Below, piece after piece: positions 62,045-64,000 of a stretch of DNA of 64,000 nucleotides. Location of the stretch: assembly GCA_963768765.1 (NCBI GenBank), contig CAVYJK010000027.1, positions 1-64,000 on the forward strand, given 5' to 3'. The notes below the pieces were generated by a model, which worked only from the letters and a program-made list of their open reading frames with translations, made no database searches and was not told where the DNA came from. The position numbers and the translations under genes are program-made. This DNA is from DASWLF01 sp963768765. Its GTDB lineage: Bacteria > Desulfobacterota > Desulfobaccia > Desulfobaccales > 0-14-0-80-60-11. Within the stretch, counting starts at the first letter, position 1. Each line of letters opens with the position of its first letter.

Positions 62045-62986
62045 TTAAATATCTTCGTAAGGCAAGGGGATCACGTAGGTCAGCCAATGCTGGTAGCGGG
62101 GATCCTCGCCCTTCACCACCTTAAAGAAGGCCTCCTGCAGCTTAAGGGTGATGGGGCCGGGTTGGCCCGGGCCGATGACGCGGCCGTCCACTTCCCGGAT
62201 GGGAGTAACCTCCGCCGCGGTGCCGGTGAAAAAGGCTTCGTCCGCCAGATAAAGCTCGTCCCGGGAGAAGCGCCTCTCCTTAACCACCATTCCCATGTCA
62301 TGGGCCAGGGTGATGATGCTGGCCCGGGTAATGCCCGGCAGCACCGAAGTCAGGGGCGGCGTCTTGATGCGGCCGTCCTTGACGATGAAGATATTTTCCC
62401 CGGAGGCCTCGGCCACGTAGCCTTCGGTATCCAGCATGATGGCTTCGTCATAGCCCGACTGGATAGCTTCCCGCTTCGCCAGGATGGAGTTGACGTAGTT
62501 GCCCACCGTTTTGGTCATGGTCATCATGATGTTGACGTGGTGGCGGATAAAAGAAGAGGTCTTGGCCCGGATGCCGTGGCGTAGGCCTTCCTCTCCCAGG
62601 TAGGCGCCCCAGATCCAGCTGATGACGGCCACCCGGATGGGGTTGTTTTGCGGATTGAGCCCCATGACGCCGTCTCCCACGAAGACCAGGGGGCGGATGT
62701 AGGCTTCCTTCTGCCCGTTGGCCCGCAGGATTTCGGCGCAGGCCGTCTCGATCTCGGCCTGGGTGAAGGGCATTTCCAGTTGCATGACGTGGGCGGAGTC
62801 GAAGAGGCGCCGGATGTGCTCCGGCAGGCGGAAGATGGCGGTGCGGCCGTCGGCGCAGAGGTAAGCCCGGATGCCTTCGAAGACTCCCAACCCGTAGTGC
62901 AGGGTATGGGTGAGCAGCGGAACCTGGGCCTTGTCCCAGGGAATGAGTTTGCCGTCGAACCAGATGAATTTGGCCTTCTCCACCAT
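62045..62986 (-). CDS. ilvE: Branched-chain amino acid aminotransferase
   Basis: 313 aa from ATG 62986, with GGAGGA upstream; a GTG five codons earlier is unlikely. Class IV PLP aminotransferase: LHYGLGVFEGIRAYLCADG, catalytic Lys in SSFIRHHVNIMMTMTKTVGN, and GYVAEASGENIFIVKDGRI, LPGITRASIITLAHDMGM. Last step of Leu/Ile/Val synthesis, first step of their breakdown. Closed by its own terminator. Confidence 0.95.
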   Translation of the reverse strand: MVEKAKFIWFDGKLIPWDKAQVPLLTHTLHYGLGVFEGIRAYLCADGRTAIFRLPEHIRRLFDSAHVMQLEMPFTQAEIETACAEILRANGQKEAYIRPLVFVGDGVMGLNPQNNPIRVAVISWIWGAYLGEEGLRHGIRAKTSSFIRHHVNIMMTMTKTVGNYVNSILAKREAIQSGYDEAIMLDTEGYVAEASGENIFIVKDGRIKTPPLTSVLPGITRASIITLAHDMGMVVKERRFSRDELYLADEAFFTGTAAEVTPIREVDGRVIGPGQPGPITLKLQEAFFKVVKGEDPRYQHWLTYVIPLPYEDI

Positions 62987-63250
62987 TAATCGTTCCTCCA
63001 CAAAGCTTGCTGCTAATTTTTAACGTTTCGGGCCGCGGTTGTCAAACGGTATTTCCCTCAGTTTTCATTGCCTTGGGCCCGTCTTTTCCGGTATGATGAT
63101 TTGAGACCTCTGCGAATAGGATAGCCGCCCGGCTCTATGGCGGCCTATGGTACGGTCCGGTTAATTCATGAGGTGCAGGTCGCAGCTTGAGGCGGGAATT
63201 TCCCCTGGCGCTCCTGCGGTAAGGGGAAGGAGTCAGGTAAAGGGTATATC

Positions 63251-64000
63251 ATGGATGAAAGCCTAAAAATCGGGGTCATCGGGGTGGGCTACCTGGGCCG
63301 GTTCCACGCCCAGAAATACGCCGGTCTGCCGGAAACGGAGCTCATCGGGAGTGGCCGACCTGAACCGGGAGCGGGCCCAGCAGGTGGCCCAGGAGCTGAA
63401 CACCAGGGCCTACACCGACTACCGGGAACTGCTGCCCCAGGTCCGGGCGGTGAGCGTGGCGGTCCCCACTTCGGCCCACTTTGCCGTGGTCCGGGACGCC
63501 CTGGCCGCGGGCTGCCAGGTGCTGGTGGAAAAACCCCTGGCCGTCACCGTGGCCGAAGCCGACGAACTGGTGGCCCTGGCCCGGCAGCGGGGCCGCCTCC
63601 TCATGGTGGGGCATCTGGAGCGCTTCAACTCCGCCATGGAGGAGCTGAAACTGCGGGTGACCCGGCCCCGGTTCATCGAAAGCCACCGCCTGGGTTTTTT
63701 CAAGGAGCGGGGCACCGACGTGGACGTGGTCCTGGACCTGATGATCCACGACCTGGACCACGTCTTGAACCTGGTGCCCTCGCCGGTCTCAGAGATCCGG
63801 GCTGCGGGCATCTCGGTCCTCACCGACCAGGTGGACCTGGCCAACGTCCGGTTGGAATTCGCCGACGGCTGCATCGCCAACCTCACCGCCTCCCGCATGT
63901 CTTTCAAGAGCATGCGCAAGTTCCGCCTGTTCCAGCCGGACGCTTACCTGGCGGTGGACTTTGAGAACCGGGAGCTCACCGCGGCTTTTCGGAAAGAGGG
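63251..64000 (+). CDS. Gfo/Idh/MocA-family oxidoreductase (frameshifted; cut by window end)
   Basis: NAD-binding start KIGVIGVGYLGRFHAQKYAG with GxGxxG. The frame breaks at ELIG: one extra A near 63350 must be removed to continue VADLNRERAQQVAQELNTRA, then VEKPLAVTVAEADELV (the EKP motif), MVGHLERFNSAMEELK, VLDLMIHDLDHVLNLV and VDLANVRLEFADGCIANLTA. Window ends about 250 residues in. Genes of this type often sit in lipid A (lpx) clusters of Desulfobacterota, where they may oxidise UDP-GlcNAc derivatives; the following genes are not visible here. Confidence 0.88.

Noticed and set aside
63064..63250. Gap between ilvE and the oxidoreductase examined for a small gene or RNA.
   Set aside because: Only a weak promoter-like region and no coherent frame or stable structure were found.

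Overview
The window is a 64 kb piece of a GC-rich Gram-negative chromosome. It has an outer-membrane lipid transport (Mla) operon, a late lipid A acyltransferase, MlaC/HpnM proteins, hopanoid-tailoring genes (HpnJ and HpnK types), a complete-looking Tad pilus core, a Crp-like/rhodanese/MauE membrane protein and a UGA-encoded selenoprotein. This mix best fits an anaerobic member of the former Deltaproteobacteria (Desulfobacterota). That is an inference from gene content; no rRNA is present to confirm it.

Layout. 0.2-2.8 kb: type III polyketide synthase with a B12-binding radical SAM enzyme. 3.1-8.0 kb: TPR protein overlapping a Ser/Thr kinase, then an FHA-GAF-cyclase signalling gene. 8.2-8.6 kb: CHAT-protease remnant and tRNA-Ala. 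8.8-14.1 kb: two GT4 glycosyltransferases, an unknown membrane protein, a lipid A acyltransferase, an AT-rich membrane protein and a thioesterase. 14.3-18.8 kb: hopanoid module (HpnJ, radical SAM, HpnK, HpnM/MlaC). 19.2-21.7 kb: small lipoprotein and a two-component pair. 21.8-32.0 kb: Tad pilus operon on the minus strand (two Flp pilins, a mini membrane protein, prepilin peptidase, CpaB, secretin, lipoprotein, CpaE, CpaF, TadB, TadC, TPR-LytR_C). 32.7-36.6 kb: tRNA remnant, tRNA-Leu, secG, tpiA, pgk, gap. 36.7-37.0 kb: a 340-bp MITE-like element. 37.2-40.1 kb: mlaE-F-D-C. 40.2-45.0 kb: MFS transporter, YHS protein and a PfkB/formyltransferase/HAD operon. 45.2-49.1 kb: Hsp20, Lon, zinc ribbon, acpS. 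49.5-53.4 kb: cyclotransferase-like, YHS, AttH/CrtC-like and a processive GT2. 53.9-57.3 kb: a redox-flavoured operon ending in a two-selenocysteine UXX-star protein. 58.1-64.0 kb: 3D-domain protein with a long leader, EF-P, FtsB-like, methionine-synthase-like, CBS, IlvE and a Gfo/Idh oxidoreductase cut by the window end.

Three things stand out. First, the gene at 57102-57326 reads through two in-frame TGA codons and matches the UXX-star selenoprotein pattern; a normal gene call misses it. Second, at least seven breaks in six otherwise intact genes (cyclase, histidine kinase, TPR-LytR_C, tpiA, acpS twice, Gfo/Idh) all need the same correction, removal of one base. Because housekeeping genes are included, uncorrected insertion errors in the assembly are the likeliest cause. 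Third, the intergenic DNA is packed with dispersed palindromic repeats, and two of them appear to be translated into the ends of neighbouring proteins (HpnK N-terminus, formyltransferase C-terminus).
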